Positions 27,049-35,248 of a stretch of DNA of 64,000 bases are shown here, in pieces (positions within the stretch are counted from its first letter, which is position 1; each line of letters opens with the position of its first letter). Both the position numbers and the translations under genes were made by a program. This DNA comes from Rhodococcus oxybenzonivorans (lineage in GTDB: Bacteria; Actinomycetota; Actinomycetes; Mycobacteriales; Mycobacteriaceae), in contig NZ_CP021356.1 of assembly GCF_003130705.1 (NCBI RefSeq), positions 186,001 through 250,000 on the forward strand, in the 5' to 3' direction. A model generated the notes under the pieces. The model saw only the letters and a list, made by a program, of their open reading frames with translations, was not told the DNA's origin and ran no database searches.

Positions 27049-29219
27049 GTGACTGTAAGGTAATAACATGGTGTTTTGCAGTTTGAGTCAGGTCGGTGCG
27101 GTAGGGCGGTTGTGAGCGAGGTCGAGGACCGGTTGCGGGAGCGGTTCGAGGTCTTGTTGCCGCACCTGAACGAGCGGCAGCGGCGTTTGGCGTTGGCGGC
27201 GGAGGCCCGGTCGCTGGGGCATGGCGGGGTGCGGGCGGTGGCCCGGGCGGTCGGTGTCAGCGAGACCACGGTTCGCAGGGGCGTGTTCGAGTTGGAGGCC
27301 GGCGAGCAGCCGGCGCCGACGGGTCGGGTCCGCCGTCCGGGTGGGGGCCGCAAGGGTGCGGACGCGCTGAATCCGCAGCTGGTGCCTGCGTTGTTGGCGC
27401 TGGTCGAGCCGGATGAGCGTGGGGATCCGGAGTCTCCGTTGCGGTGGACGACCAAGTCGCTGCGACACCTGGCCGAGGAGCTGACCCGGCAGGGCCATCC
27501 GGTGTCCGCACCGACGGTGGGACGGTTGTTGCGGGACAACGGATTCAGTTTGCAGGCCAACGCCAAGACGTTGGAAGGCGAGCAGCACCCGGACCGGGAC
27601 GTGCAGTTCCGCTACATCAACGAGCAGGTCAAGGCGCACCAGGACGCGGGCGAGCCGGTGATCAGCGTCGATTCGAAGAAGAAGGAACAACTCGGCCAGC
27701 TGCCCACCCCGGGGCGCGAGTGGCGGCCGCACGGCGATCCGGTGCGGGTGGTCGATCACAGCTTCTTCACCGGACCGAATGCGGACCGGGCCATCCCGTA
27801 CGGCGTCTACGACTTGACCACCGACGCAGGTTGGGTCAATGTCGGCGTCGACCACGACACCGCCGCGTTCGCGGTCGCCTCCATCCGCCGCTGGTGGCAG
27901 GCCCGCGGCGCCGCCGACTACCCGCACGCGCGCCGGCTGCTGATCACCGCCGACGCCGGTGGCTCCAACAGCTACCGGTACCGGTTGTGGAAGGCGGAAT
28001 TGGCTGCGCTGGCAACCGAGACCGGGTTGGCGATTACGGTCTGCCACTTCCCGCCCGGCACCTCGAAGTGGAACAAGATCGAGCACCGACTGTTCTCCCA
28101 GATCACCATGAACTGGCGGGGGCGGCCGCTGACCAGCCACGAGGTCGTGGTCAAGACCATCGCCTCCACCCGCACCCGCACTGGGCTGCGCGTGGACGCC
28201 GAGCTGGACACCGGCGACTACCCGATCGGGATCTCGGTTGGTCGAGAGGAGTTGCGCGCGTTGCCCATCCGCCCGCACGCCCAGTGCGGAACGTGGAACT
28301 ACACCATCGAACCCACTCACGCCGACGCCGCTCCGGTTCCCAACCGGGACCGGGAAGGCGAGCGTGCCGCGGCCGTCGCGATGCTCGCCGACTCGCGCCT
28401 GACTGGCATGACGGGCGACGAGCTGGAGGAACTCACCGCACGGCTGGCACCGGCTCAGGCCGCCCGCGCCGAGCAACGCCGCTGGCACCAACGCGGCGGC
28501 CGGCGCCGCAATGCCCCGGGTGCCGGCGGGCGACGCCTGCTGTCGGACGCCGCGGCCCTGCTGATCACCGTCGTGTATCTGCGGCAGGTCTGCCCTCAGC
28601 GGGTGCTGTCGGATCTGCTCGGGGTGAATCCGAACTCCATCGGCGAAATCATCGCCGAAACGCGGATGCTGCTCGACGAACACGGCCATCACGTCACCCC
28701 GACCATCGGGCTGCGCTTCAGCACCGCCGCAGACCTCGCGGGATTTCTCCGTGACGGCACGGCACCCGACCCGACACCGAATCGGCCGCTCCCCGAGGCA
28801 CTGTCGCATCCGGCTCTGACCGGCATGAGTCGCCGGCAACTGGGCGACCTCGTCGAACGCCTCGCCATCCGGCAAGCCGCCATGGTCGAACGACGCCGCT
28901 ACGCCCAACGCGGCGGCGAACGCATGCCCGGGGGCCGCGGCGGAATCTTCCTCCAGAAGATCACCGATGCCGAACGCGTCCTGGCCACCGTTCTGCATAT
29001 GCGCCAGCTCTGCAACCGCGCCGTCCTGGCCGAACTGTTCCAGGTCAGCCCACGCACTATCGGCAATGCCCTGCTCGACGTGCGGCCACTGCTCGAACAG
29101 GACGGCTACACCCCGGCACCGGCAACCATCCGCTACCGCACCGCCGCCGCCCTCCTCGCTGCCATACCACCACGAGAGGGCGACACACCCGAATCGACAC
29201 ATTAATTCCTTACAGTCAC
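27049..29219 (+). mobile_element. ISAzo13-family insertion sequence nested in IS256
   Basis: A 2171-bp element with perfect 12-bp terminal inverted repeats, GTGACTGTAAGG at 27049-27060 and CCTTACAGTCAC at 29208-29219. A 3-bp duplication ATT flanks it (27046-27048 and 29220-29222). Precise ends are confirmed because excising it restores the IS256 transposase frame. Confidence 0.9.
27112..29205 (+). CDS. ISAzo13-family transposase with long C-terminal extension
   Basis: A 697-residue protein. Residues 1 to about 415 match the ISAzo13 transposase layout: N-terminal helix-turn-helix (ARAVGVSETTVRRGVFEL), then an RNase H-like DDE core with SVDSKKKEQLGQ, TADAGGSNSYR and FPPGTSKWNKIEHRLFS. The remaining about 280 residues carry two similar units, LTGMTGDELEELTARLAPAQAARAEQ... 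and LTGMSRRQLGDLVERLAIRQAAMVER..., each followed by an Arg/Gly turn and a helix-turn-helix-like VLSDLLGVNPNSIGEII or VLAELFQVSPRTIGNAL. Family members usually end before this extension. GTG 27112 is the preferred start. Confidence 0.85.
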   Translation: MSEVEDRLRERFEVLLPHLNERQRRLALAAEARSLGHGGVRAVARAVGVSETTVRRGVFELEAGEQPAPTGRVRRPGGGRKGADALNPQLVPALLALVEPDERGDPESPLRWTTKSLRHLAEELTRQGHPVSAPTVGRLLRDNGFSLQANAKTLEGEQHPDRDVQFRYINEQVKAHQDAGEPVISVDSKKKEQLGQLPTPGREWRPHGDPVRVVDHSFFTGPNADRAIPYGVYDLTTDAGWVNVGVDHDTAAFAVASIRRWWQARGAADYPHARRLLITADAGGSNSYRYRLWKAELAALATETGLAITVCHFPPGTSKWNKIEHRLFSQITMNWRGRPLTSHEVVVKTIASTRTRTGLRVDAELDTGDYPIGISVGREELRALPIRPHAQCGTWNYTIEPTHADAAPVPNRDREGERAAAVAMLADSRLTGMTGDELEELTARLAPAQAARAEQRRWHQRGGRRRNAPGAGGRRLLSDAAALLITVVYLRQVCPQRVLSDLLGVNPNSIGEIIAETRMLLDEHGHHVTPTIGLRFSTAADLAGFLRDGTAPDPTPNRPLPEALSHPALTGMSRRQLGDLVERLAIRQAAMVERRRYAQRGGERMPGGRGGIFLQKITDAERVLATVLHMRQLCNRAVLAELFQVSPRTIGNALLDVRPLLEQDGYTPAPATIRYRTAAALLAAIPPREGDTPESTH

Positions 29220-29753
29220 ATTATTCGACGAATCTGATGTCGCAGACGCCGAAGAATTCGTGGCCCTGGGTACGTGCGCTCCTGCACTCCGTCTACGACC
29301 AACCGGACGCCGATTCGGTTCATGCTCAATATGATCGGGTGATCGACGCCTTGTCGGAGAAGCTGCCGAGGGTCGCCGACCACCTCGACGCAGCCAGGAT
29401 AGATCTGCTCGCGTTCACGGCGTTTCCGAAGCAGATTTGGCGTCAGATCTGGTCCAACAATCCCCAGGAACGGCTCAACAAAGAGATCCGGCGCAGAACC
29501 GACGTGGTCGGAATCTTCCCCGATCGCACCGCCCTGATTCGGCTCGTCGGCGCGGTACTCGCCGAACAGCACGACGAGTGGATCGAAGGCCGCCGCTATC
29601 TCGGGCTAGACGTGCTGGCCCGCTCCCGCGGTGTCCACCCCGACGGAACCGCCACCGAACCCGCTCAGGAGGTGACCCAAGCGGCGCTGACCGCATAACC
29701 ACCCGACGAAGACTCACGCGACAATGTCGTACACCACCCCCCAGGACTTGACC

Positions 29754-29830
29754 CAGAAAATCCTCCAGAGTCGAGCGAGTTGGTCAGTCTCGCTACCGAA
29801 TTAGACTCCTTAAATATACGGTCTGACCTG
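29754..29830 (-). promoter_or_regulatory. displaced leader and Shine-Dalgarno of the MoxR operon
   Basis: Joining sequence right of the IS256 to the MoxR start gives, on the minus strand, GGAGGATTTTCT-GTG: a strong GGAGG about seven bases from the GTG at 26143. It was severed by the insertion. Further upstream an AT-rich stretch (GTATATTTAAGG, near 29810-29822) may be the original promoter. Confidence 0.6.
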
Positions 29831-29857
29831 CACAAATGGGGGTTCTGCGCTCGTCCC

Positions 29858-29888
29858 GCGTCCCCGGCGCACCCTGTGCCGGGGACGC
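29858..29888. terminator. hairpin, candidate terminator, paired with 19260-19286
   Basis: GCGTCCCCGGC (29858-29868) pairs perfectly with GCCGGGGACGC (29878-29888) around the loop GCACCCTGT. No T-run follows. The loop orientation is the same as in the near-identical hairpin at 19260, and the two flank the MoxR-helicase operon. Confidence 0.5.
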
Positions 29889-30217
29889 GGGGCGAGGCTT
29901 CACTGGGGAACAAGGCAATCTGACAAAGCTCTCCCATCGACGCCACCCTCATGCCTACAAGTGTGTTCCGGCAGAACGCCGGCCCCGCCGACCTCGCTTC
30001 TCGAAATTGGCGACGACGGCGACCAACCGCCAGACTGCTGATCCGCCGATCACGGCTCGTTGGACGGCCAGTCACCGAATCTCCACGGCGACGGGGAGTT
30101 CAACACTCAGGCCCGCACGCGAGACCAATGGGGGCCGCCCAGTGATCCAACACACAATGCGTGTCTGAACATCACACCGGCATTCGGTTCGTACAGTGAC
30201 ACACGTGAGGGGGAACG
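29889..30217. other. intergenic stretch without a supported gene
   Basis: No coding frame with a visible family. A short run of purines (GAGGGGGAACG) at the right end is the ribosome-binding site of the next gene. Confidence 0.45.
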
Positions 30218-31423
30218 ATGGGTAGAGCGAAGAGCCGCAAGACCAAGCGGGACAGCCGCAAGACCAAGCAGGAGTGGAATCGACCGTTCGTAACGGGTGA
30301 GCAGTTCCGGCATGGCCTGCCGACCCGTCGGCGGGCACAGATGGCGTTGGCCGATTTGAAACCGGCACAGATGCCGCTACTACTGGACGCACTGGACGAA
30401 GCTGCTACACCCGTCCTTAAACACCTCGAGCCATATGCCTGGTTGGTGCCCGATCTCGAACGGTTCCGCGCCTCGCGAACGATTGGCACTACACTTGCGT
30501 GGTTCTGTGAATTCCACGGGCAATCCGCGGAATCGCTGCTGGCCAACACACCGCACTACTTCTGCTTCGGGCCGAAGGAGTCCGCCATTGGCGCCATTGA
30601 AGAGCGCATAATGCTCGGGATGTACTGCGCGTATCGGTGCACAAGCGGAGCTACAGTCGATCGGCACGCGTACTACGCCTCCGAGGAAATGACAGCCCTC
30701 ATCCTCGCGGGCAGTGAGACATCTGCCGAGGTGAGCGTGACTCCCGCAGACCTGCCATCACCCTCCGGAGTTGCCTACCTCGCCCAACCCGACGGCGGAC
30801 TCTTCTTAATATGGCAAATCCTGTACGACACTCTTCTGTCAGTTCAGCTCGTATCGGCAGCCGGAATGGAGGAGTTCATCGGCGACGAAGGCGAGCTACG
30901 CGAGGGCTTGGTCTACCGATACGTCAACCACGTCTACCTGCCGCTCCCGACCGCGGAAGCCGAACTCAGCCCTCCTGAAAGCGACACTCCGCCGAGCCTG
31001 CACTCGATCGGCGGCTTCGTCCCTGCCGCTATGGATTCGGATTTCCCGCAAGAATTCCTCACGATCTACCGCGGATGGACATCCGCCGAGATTCTCGAGG
31101 TCTTCATCTCCTTCACCCACATGCTCCGTCAGAAGACAACACAGGTCGAGTCCACGGCAGTGTCGGCCGGGAAGTCCGCGACTACTCGCCGACGTAAGAA
31201 GCCCTCACAGATCACGTATCTGTCCTACCGGTCCCGATCCTCAGCGCGACCCATCAATGAGGCAGCAACGCGCACATACTCGCATCGTTGGACAGTCCGA
31301 GGTCACTGGAAGAGGCAGTGGTATCCCAGCGAACAACGTCACCATCCGATCTGGATCTCGACCTATATCGCCGGACCGGAAGGCGCACCAATCAAGACGT
31401 CCGACAAGGTCACCTTGCTCTAA
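30218..31423 (+). CDS. conserved actinobacterial protein of unknown function
   Basis: A 401-residue protein with a lysine/arginine-rich N-terminus (GRAKSRKTKRDSRKTKQEW) and a largely helical body. The C-terminal segment reads YSHRWTVRGHWKRQWYPSEQ followed by PIWISTYIAGPEGAP, a block I recall from uncharacterised actinobacterial plasmid and phage proteins. GAGGGGG lies 7 bases before the ATG. Codon use here and in the next genes is less GC-biased than in the telomere operon, a hint of separate acquisition. Function unknown. Confidence 0.65.
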   Translation: MGRAKSRKTKRDSRKTKQEWNRPFVTGEQFRHGLPTRRRAQMALADLKPAQMPLLLDALDEAATPVLKHLEPYAWLVPDLERFRASRTIGTTLAWFCEFHGQSAESLLANTPHYFCFGPKESAIGAIEERIMLGMYCAYRCTSGATVDRHAYYASEEMTALILAGSETSAEVSVTPADLPSPSGVAYLAQPDGGLFLIWQILYDTLLSVQLVSAAGMEEFIGDEGELREGLVYRYVNHVYLPLPTAEAELSPPESDTPPSLHSIGGFVPAAMDSDFPQEFLTIYRGWTSAEILEVFISFTHMLRQKTTQVESTAVSAGKSATTRRRKKPSQITYLSYRSRSSARPINEAATRTYSHRWTVRGHWKRQWYPSEQRHHPIWISTYIAGPEGAPIKTSDKVTLL

Positions 31424-31529
31424 GCAGTCATGCGACCGCCACACCCTGCGAGATTCCGGATTCTGCGGCGCCAGCATGTTAGGGCGCACAATTGGTTGAT
31501 AGCTGAGTCGAAATCCCCGACCACCGCGC

Positions 31530-31649
31530 TCACACAGCACCAGGTGGAACGGTGTTCATCGCACGTGAATTCGAGCGTTGTTGGTTGGTAAGGGCGGCGC
31601 AGACGATGATGGCTACCATCGCCCCACCCGCGGCGACACCCCACACCAT
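31530..31649 (-). CDS. possible 39-residue membrane peptide
   Basis: From ATG 31649 the frame reads MVWGVAAGGAMVAIIVCAA followed by LTNQQRSNSR, a single hydrophobic helix with a basic tail, ending at 31530. Sequence upstream in frame (RRCPVPPRGRTAEP) may belong to a longer protein lacking an obvious start. Weakly supported. Confidence 0.3.
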   Translation of the reverse strand: MVWGVAAGGAMVAIIVCAALTNQQRSNSRAMNTVPPGAV

Positions 31650-31779
31650 GGGTTCGGCCGTCCGGCCCCGAGGCGGCACCGGACACCGTCGCGGAGGAGC
31701 CAGCTGCTGCCGGCCAGGATTCTCGCGCAGTCCACAAGCATCGCGTGATAACTCCGCCGATCATCACATTTCCTCTGCC

Positions 31780-32334
31780 CTAGCACCTTTCATGCTTCAG
31801 GCGTTCTCGGTCTGCTTGTTCGTTACTTCGCTTACTGCACTCTTGAGCCACCACCGGAGCGTCCGGCTTTCCTACCAACCGCGCCCCATCTCCGAACCGG
31901 CTTGGTGCCTGCGACGTGAACGGAACCGGATTACCCTCGACCACAGGCTCTTGCGTCATACGGTGTGGTGGCCCGTAGATCGCATTCAGGGCATCACGGT
32001 CGTTTCCGAGCTCTACCAGCTCATCTTCGGAGATTTCATGGTGATGGAGCGGATCGGGTGCACCGACGATTCCTGCTCGACGATTGAGTTCCTCGTAGAG
32101 CCTGACCAGCTCGCCGGCGGCCTCTCCCACCTCAGAATGTCCGCGCAGACGTTCGATAAGGAAGGGCAGCACAGGGGTGAGTGCTCTTTCCTCGGCGCGG
32201 TCGATCCAGTCCACTTCCCAGCCGAGGGCCCCATCAGGGCTTGTCTTTGGCTCTCCGAATAGTTGACGCGCTCCATTGAGCGTATATCCCTGGTCGTACA
32301 ACTCTTGGGCAGTGATCCACGACAGCTCCGACAT
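31780..32334 (-). CDS. unknown protein, third gene of the whiB operon
   Basis: A 184-residue hydrophilic protein, acidic in the middle (HEISEDELVELGNDRDALNA) and basic at the end. The N-terminus MSELSWITAQELYDQGYTLNG resembles a small helix-turn-helix-like start. GGAGATG precedes the ATG at 32334. It follows the 114-residue gene by about 70 bases on the same strand. No family recognised. Confidence 0.55.
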   Translation of the reverse strand: MSELSWITAQELYDQGYTLNGARQLFGEPKTSPDGALGWEVDWIDRAEERALTPVLPFLIERLRGHSEVGEAAGELVRLYEELNRRAGIVGAPDPLHHHEISEDELVELGNDRDALNAIYGPPHRMTQEPVVEGNPVPFTSQAPSRFGDGARLVGKPDAPVVAQECSKRSNEQADRERLKHERC

Positions 32335-32406
32335 TTCATCTCCTGTTCCTGCTTCTTGGTGTGAAGGGGCACACCTTCATCGCTTCCCCCATTCGCCGGT
32401 TCTCCA

Positions 32407-32751
32407 TTACAACAGGTCCCCACCGGCCTCTGGATCCGGCTGCGTTGACGGCATCCACAATTCCCGCTCGTCCAAGCGGGCGTGAGCAGCAGCGGGGTGG
32501 TCCGGATGCGCCTGCGCCCACCGCGTCTTCTGCTCCAGCAACCTGGCTGTGACATACCAGGTTTCCGCTGAGCGCGGCGGATGAACGCCCACCGTCCGCG
32601 CAAGTCGACGAAGCTGTTCAGCCCGAAGTGACAGCAGGTCGGCCGGGGTAAGGCCCCGATCCCAGAGGTACCGGGCGAGGTGGATCGCTTTGGTGCGTCG
32701 CCGTCCTTCGGCGTGGCTGGTGTGTGCGAAGTCCACGGCCATGGCGATCAC
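32407..32751 (-). CDS. 114-residue plasmid protein coupled to whiB
   Basis: Basic helical protein (AEGRRRTKAIHLARYLWDRG, then TWYVTARLLEQKTRWAQAHP). The start overlaps the whiB stop by ATGA, so the two are translated together. Similar small proteins are frequent on actinobacterial plasmids. Function unknown; a WhiB partner or nucleic-acid-binding role would be a guess. Confidence 0.65.
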   Translation of the reverse strand: MIAMAVDFAHTSHAEGRRRTKAIHLARYLWDRGLTPADLLSLRAEQLRRLARTVGVHPPRSAETWYVTARLLEQKTRWAQAHPDHPAAAHARLDERELWMPSTQPDPEAGGDLL

Positions 32752-33017
32752 CGGTGTCGCTTCGGGTAATGCTTGCGGCGCTCGGCCGCGGTCAGCCCAC
32801 CCCAGATCCCGAACCGCTCGTCATGGGCGAGCGCCTCGGCGAGGCAGGCGTCACGGACTTCGCATCCAGAGCACACCCGCTTCGCGGGGCGGCCGTTCTC
32901 CCCCGTCTCAGGGAAGAACGCTTCCGGATCGGTCACTCGGCACAGCGCGAAGTCTCGCCACTGCGGAGCGTCCAAGGCAATCCTGGGCCGTGTGTCGGTA
33001 TCGGTCATCTCGCTCAT
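32748..33017 (-). CDS. whiB: WhiB-family iron-sulphur transcription factor
   Basis: An 89-residue WhiB-like protein with the four cluster cysteines at 26, 49, 52 and 58 (C, CSGC, C), the GIWGG turn at 70-74 and a basic C-terminus (ERRKHYPKRHR) for DNA contact. WhiB proteins bind a 4Fe-4S cluster, associate with the principal sigma factor and act at specific promoters. Here it heads a small operon and lies just downstream of csf3 of the type IV-B locus. The 34-bp motif at 33172-33205, about 155 bases upstream, recurs before csf1 and at 45 kb, so a shared regulon is plausible. Confidence 0.92.
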   Translation of the reverse strand: MSEMTDTDTRPRIALDAPQWRDFALCRVTDPEAFFPETGENGRPAKRVCSGCEVRDACLAEALAHDERFGIWGGLTAAERRKHYPKRHR

Positions 33018-33171
33018 CTCCCTTTTCCCGCAGATGGTGTCTCGGTGGGGCGGACGGTATCCCGGACCTGGACAGCGCGACTCGACTTCGCATCACGGCC
33101 GTCACGCCGTGATCGATGTCCTCCGTCACGGCCATTCGTGTCCCCTCCGAAGCGGCCTTATCCCGTCATGA

Positions 33172-33205
33172 GGAGGAAGATCCGAGATCGATGAGTTGAG
33201 TGACA
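33172..33205 (-). promoter_or_regulatory. shared 34-bp motif, copy 1 (whiB)
   Basis: On the plus strand GGAGGAAGATCC (33172-33183), 16 bases, GTGACA (33200-33205). Read toward whiB this is TGTCAC, 16 bases, GGATCTTCCTCC, a spacing like that of a -35 and a downstream promoter element. Two more copies with exactly the same spacing are at 35971 and 45076. Confidence 0.55.
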
Positions 33206-33246
33206 TCGCGCGGAGAAGATGCACCGAACCGGTACGCGCCCAACAC

Positions 33247-33969
33247 TCATCGAGGTAGGTGGAGTTGCCTCATTCGGGTCGGGTGCATGTACGGCGGCCG
33301 CAGGCCGGCCAACCCGAAGCCGGCCGATTCCGGTTCGAACTCGGGTACACAGGCCGGTGGTGTGGTGCGTCCGAGAGTGCCGTCGCTATGCAGGTGCGCC
33401 GACGCCCACCGGTCGGCTGCGGGGCAGTGTTCGAACTCCCACCGCAAGACCCGGCCCTCACCATGGGCCCGCTTCTTACCGATGACATCCAGGCCACCCA
33501 GGATCGTGGCGACGGCGTCGAGATCTCCGACTCCGCGCCAGGTGACCGTGCGAGTGCTGGTGATCATCAGGGGCATGTAGCGGGCCCGGTAGCGGTCCTG
33601 CCGATCCGAGATCACCGCCGGCAGGGTGTGACTGAGTTGCTCGAGCCCGCGGTGATCGGTCCGCGACGCCCAGTGCCGCACCACCGGATCACCGGCCGGG
33701 TCCTCGGGGAACGAGCACGTCGCACACCAATGCCAGTCCTCGCCGGCGAGCTCGCATCGCGCCAGTGGCAGCTCGAGGTCGGGCGGGGCGCACTCGGGTG
33801 TCAGCGCCGGCACATACTCGCCTCGGTCGAGTGCCGCGGCCTTGTGATCGGCCCACAGTTCGGCGGCGAGGATCCCGTCGAGACTGATTCCCCACGGCGT
33901 CGCATGCGCCAGTCCCGACGATAAGTGCGCCCGCACCAGGAACGGTGCCATCTCCTCGGTGCCCGTCAT
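33247..33969 (-). CDS. csf3: type IV-B CRISPR Cas5-like protein Csf3
   Basis: A 240-residue RAMP protein, predicted to cap the 5-prime end of the guide RNA in the type IV effector. The start MTGTEEMAPFLVRAHLSSG, then ATPWGISLDGILAAELWADH, is characteristic of Csf3/Cas5 in actinobacterial type IV-B loci. A C-terminal Gly-rich stretch (DVIGKKRAHGEGRVLRWEF) fits a RAMP loop. ATG 33969 overlaps the csf2 stop by ATGA. It is the last gene of csf1-cas11-csf2-csf3. Assignment is from gene order and recalled family sequence. Confidence 0.82.
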   Translation of the reverse strand: MTGTEEMAPFLVRAHLSSGLAHATPWGISLDGILAAELWADHKAAALDRGEYVPALTPECAPPDLELPLARCELAGEDWHWCATCSFPEDPAGDPVVRHWASRTDHRGLEQLSHTLPAVISDRQDRYRARYMPLMITSTRTVTWRGVGDLDAVATILGGLDVIGKKRAHGEGRVLRWEFEHCPAADRWASAHLHSDGTLGRTTPPACVPEFEPESAGFGLAGLRPPYMHPTRMRQLHLPR

Positions 33970-34832
33970 GTCAGCCAGCACAATGCTTCGATGACCTCAT
34001 CGCGCAGTGGTGCGAGCTCGACGCGCCAGTCCACTGACTGCGGGTCCGGGCCGGCCAACACCACCCGATCCGATTCGGCGCGGACCCGCCCGTGACCTAT
34101 CGCGCTGCGCCCTCCGAGGAATCCGTCACGCGCGAATCTGCCCCACACATCGGTGAAAAACGAGATCTCAAGTGGGGTGGCCCGGTCCAGCCGCACGAAG
34201 GTTTCGAAACGAGTTCCCGCAGGAATTGTTTCGACCTCGAATCGCATCAGCATCGACGAGCCGACATCCTTTCCTGCTCCGCCCCCCGCGGAGGATTCGG
34301 GGAAGGCCCGGGTGTCGGTGTCGTCGAATCGGCTGTAGCTCTCCAGGGAGACCAACTCGAACTGACTCATCAGCCGGCCGTCATACGCCCGGGTCATGAT
34401 CGTCTCGGTCTCACGCACCCGCGGGACCACCTTGCCCACCTTCAGGCAACCGTCGATCGGTGGCTGACCTCCGCCGTTGCCGCCGAACACCCCGATCGGG
34501 GGAACCAGCTCCCGCAGTCGCTTCCGCCGGCGGCCGGTCAGTCCGTCGCCGGTAACCTTCGTCAGAGAGCCACCGTTTCGTAGCGCGTGCGCGGCCGAGA
34601 GCGGGATCTGCTGTTCGTAGCCGATGACATCACGGAACAGCTCCTCGGCGATCCTGCGCAACCCGCCGCGTAGAGAGTTCCCGGACACGATCGGCACCAG
34701 CACCGGCTTTCCGTCCGGCTGGATCACCGGCTCGCGCCGGAACAGTGTCGTCGTCGTTCCGGAGTCCTCCCCCTTCTGGGAGATCGAGGACAACGCAGTC
34801 AGCTCGACATCCCAGCGCACCGTCGACCTCAT
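33966..34832 (-). CDS. csf2: type IV-B CRISPR Cas7-like backbone protein Csf2
   Basis: A 288-residue RAMP protein, predicted to polymerise along the guide RNA as the backbone of the type IV complex. Visible features are the opening beta strand and loop (VRWDVELTALSSISQKGEDS), the PIVSGNSLRGGLRRIAEEL segment typical of Cas7-like Csf2/Csm3 proteins, GVFGGNGGGQP, and a Gly-rich FLGGRSAIGHGRVRAE near the C-terminus. The ATG overlaps cas11 by ATGA and the stop overlaps csf3 by ATGA. Confidence 0.88.
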   Translation of the reverse strand: MRSTVRWDVELTALSSISQKGEDSGTTTTLFRREPVIQPDGKPVLVPIVSGNSLRGGLRRIAEELFRDVIGYEQQIPLSAAHALRNGGSLTKVTGDGLTGRRRKRLRELVPPIGVFGGNGGGQPPIDGCLKVGKVVPRVRETETIMTRAYDGRLMSQFELVSLESYSRFDDTDTRAFPESSAGGGAGKDVGSSMLMRFEVETIPAGTRFETFVRLDRATPLEISFFTDVWGRFARDGFLGGRSAIGHGRVRAESDRVVLAGPDPQSVDWRVELAPLRDEVIEALCWLT

Positions 34833-35248
34833 CGCCTCTTCCTTCCCGAAGCGCGAGCGCCGGCCACGGCTTCGGCGACGATCCGTGTGCGCAACACATA
34901 CGACGTGGGACGCTCACGTAACAACGTCAGCACCGGCTCGGACTCCTCACGCAACAGGGTCGCCAGTTCCAGCCGTTGGTCAGTGTTCGTCGGTTCCGAT
35001 TCGAGGGACCGTGAGACCACCGACCACCACCGGTCGAGATCGCCGCCACCGATATAGGTGGCGACCCGAACACGGTTCGGCAGGTGCTGGGTCCAGTACG
35101 TTTCCCGTCGCCGGCCGACCCATCCCGAATCCCAGTCGATCCCGTAGTGCAGCAACAGCAGCAGGCGTTCTGCTGTCGACGCCGGACCCTCGAGCGGCGG
35201 CAGCCCCCCCGGTGCGGCCGCGAGCCATCGATCGGTCGGGCTGGTCAT
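34829..35248 (-). CDS. cas11: type IV-B small subunit Cas11-like
   Basis: A 139-residue, largely helical protein (TAERLLLLLHYGIDWDSGW, then RWWSVVSRSLESEPTNTDQ) between csf1 and csf2, the position of the small subunit in type IV-B operons; type IV-A loci lack this gene. Start MTSPTDRW at 35248 overlaps the csf1 stop by ATGA. A longer upstream start would run inside csf1 and is rejected. Sequence of Cas11 is poorly conserved, so the call leans on position, size and helix content. Confidence 0.72.
   Translation of the reverse strand: MTSPTDRWLAAAPGGLPPLEGPASTAERLLLLLHYGIDWDSGWVGRRRETYWTQHLPNRVRVATYIGGGDLDRWWSVVSRSLESEPTNTDQRLELATLLREESEPVLTLLRERPTSYVLRTRIVAEAVAGARASGRKRR

Larger units (their letters stand above)
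26277..29698 (+). pseudogene. IS256 (Mutator-type) transposase split by ISAzo13 element
   Basis: The N-terminal part (26277-27048) has the Mutator DDE segments including FVAADALVLKVRE and LVTSDAHAGL. The C-terminal part (29223-29698) has NPQERLNKEIRRRTDVVGIF with the catalytic Glu. Removing the guest and one ATT duplication rejoins the frame as CRTHYSTNLMSQTPK, the usual IS256 sequence, giving about 415 residues. Start ATG 26277 with AAGGA upstream is preferred to 26262. Confidence 0.9.
26151..29753 (+). mobile_element. IS256-family insertion sequence, interrupted
   Basis: The 8-bp target duplication CAGAAAAT is present at 26143-26150 and 29754-29761. Terminal repeats of about 25 bases are imperfect: the left end starts GGTTGCGTCC and reaches TGGTGTAC, and the right end read inward starts GGTCAAGTCC and also reaches TGGTGTAC. 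An ISAzo13-family element (27049-29219) sits inside its transposase gene. Without the guest the element would be about 1.43 kb, normal for IS256. Confidence 0.88.

Noticed and set aside
27088..29202. 704-residue frame antisense to the ISAzo13 transposase
   Set aside because: It is the mirror of a high-GC gene with a good domain match on the plus strand; the antisense product has no recognisable domain.
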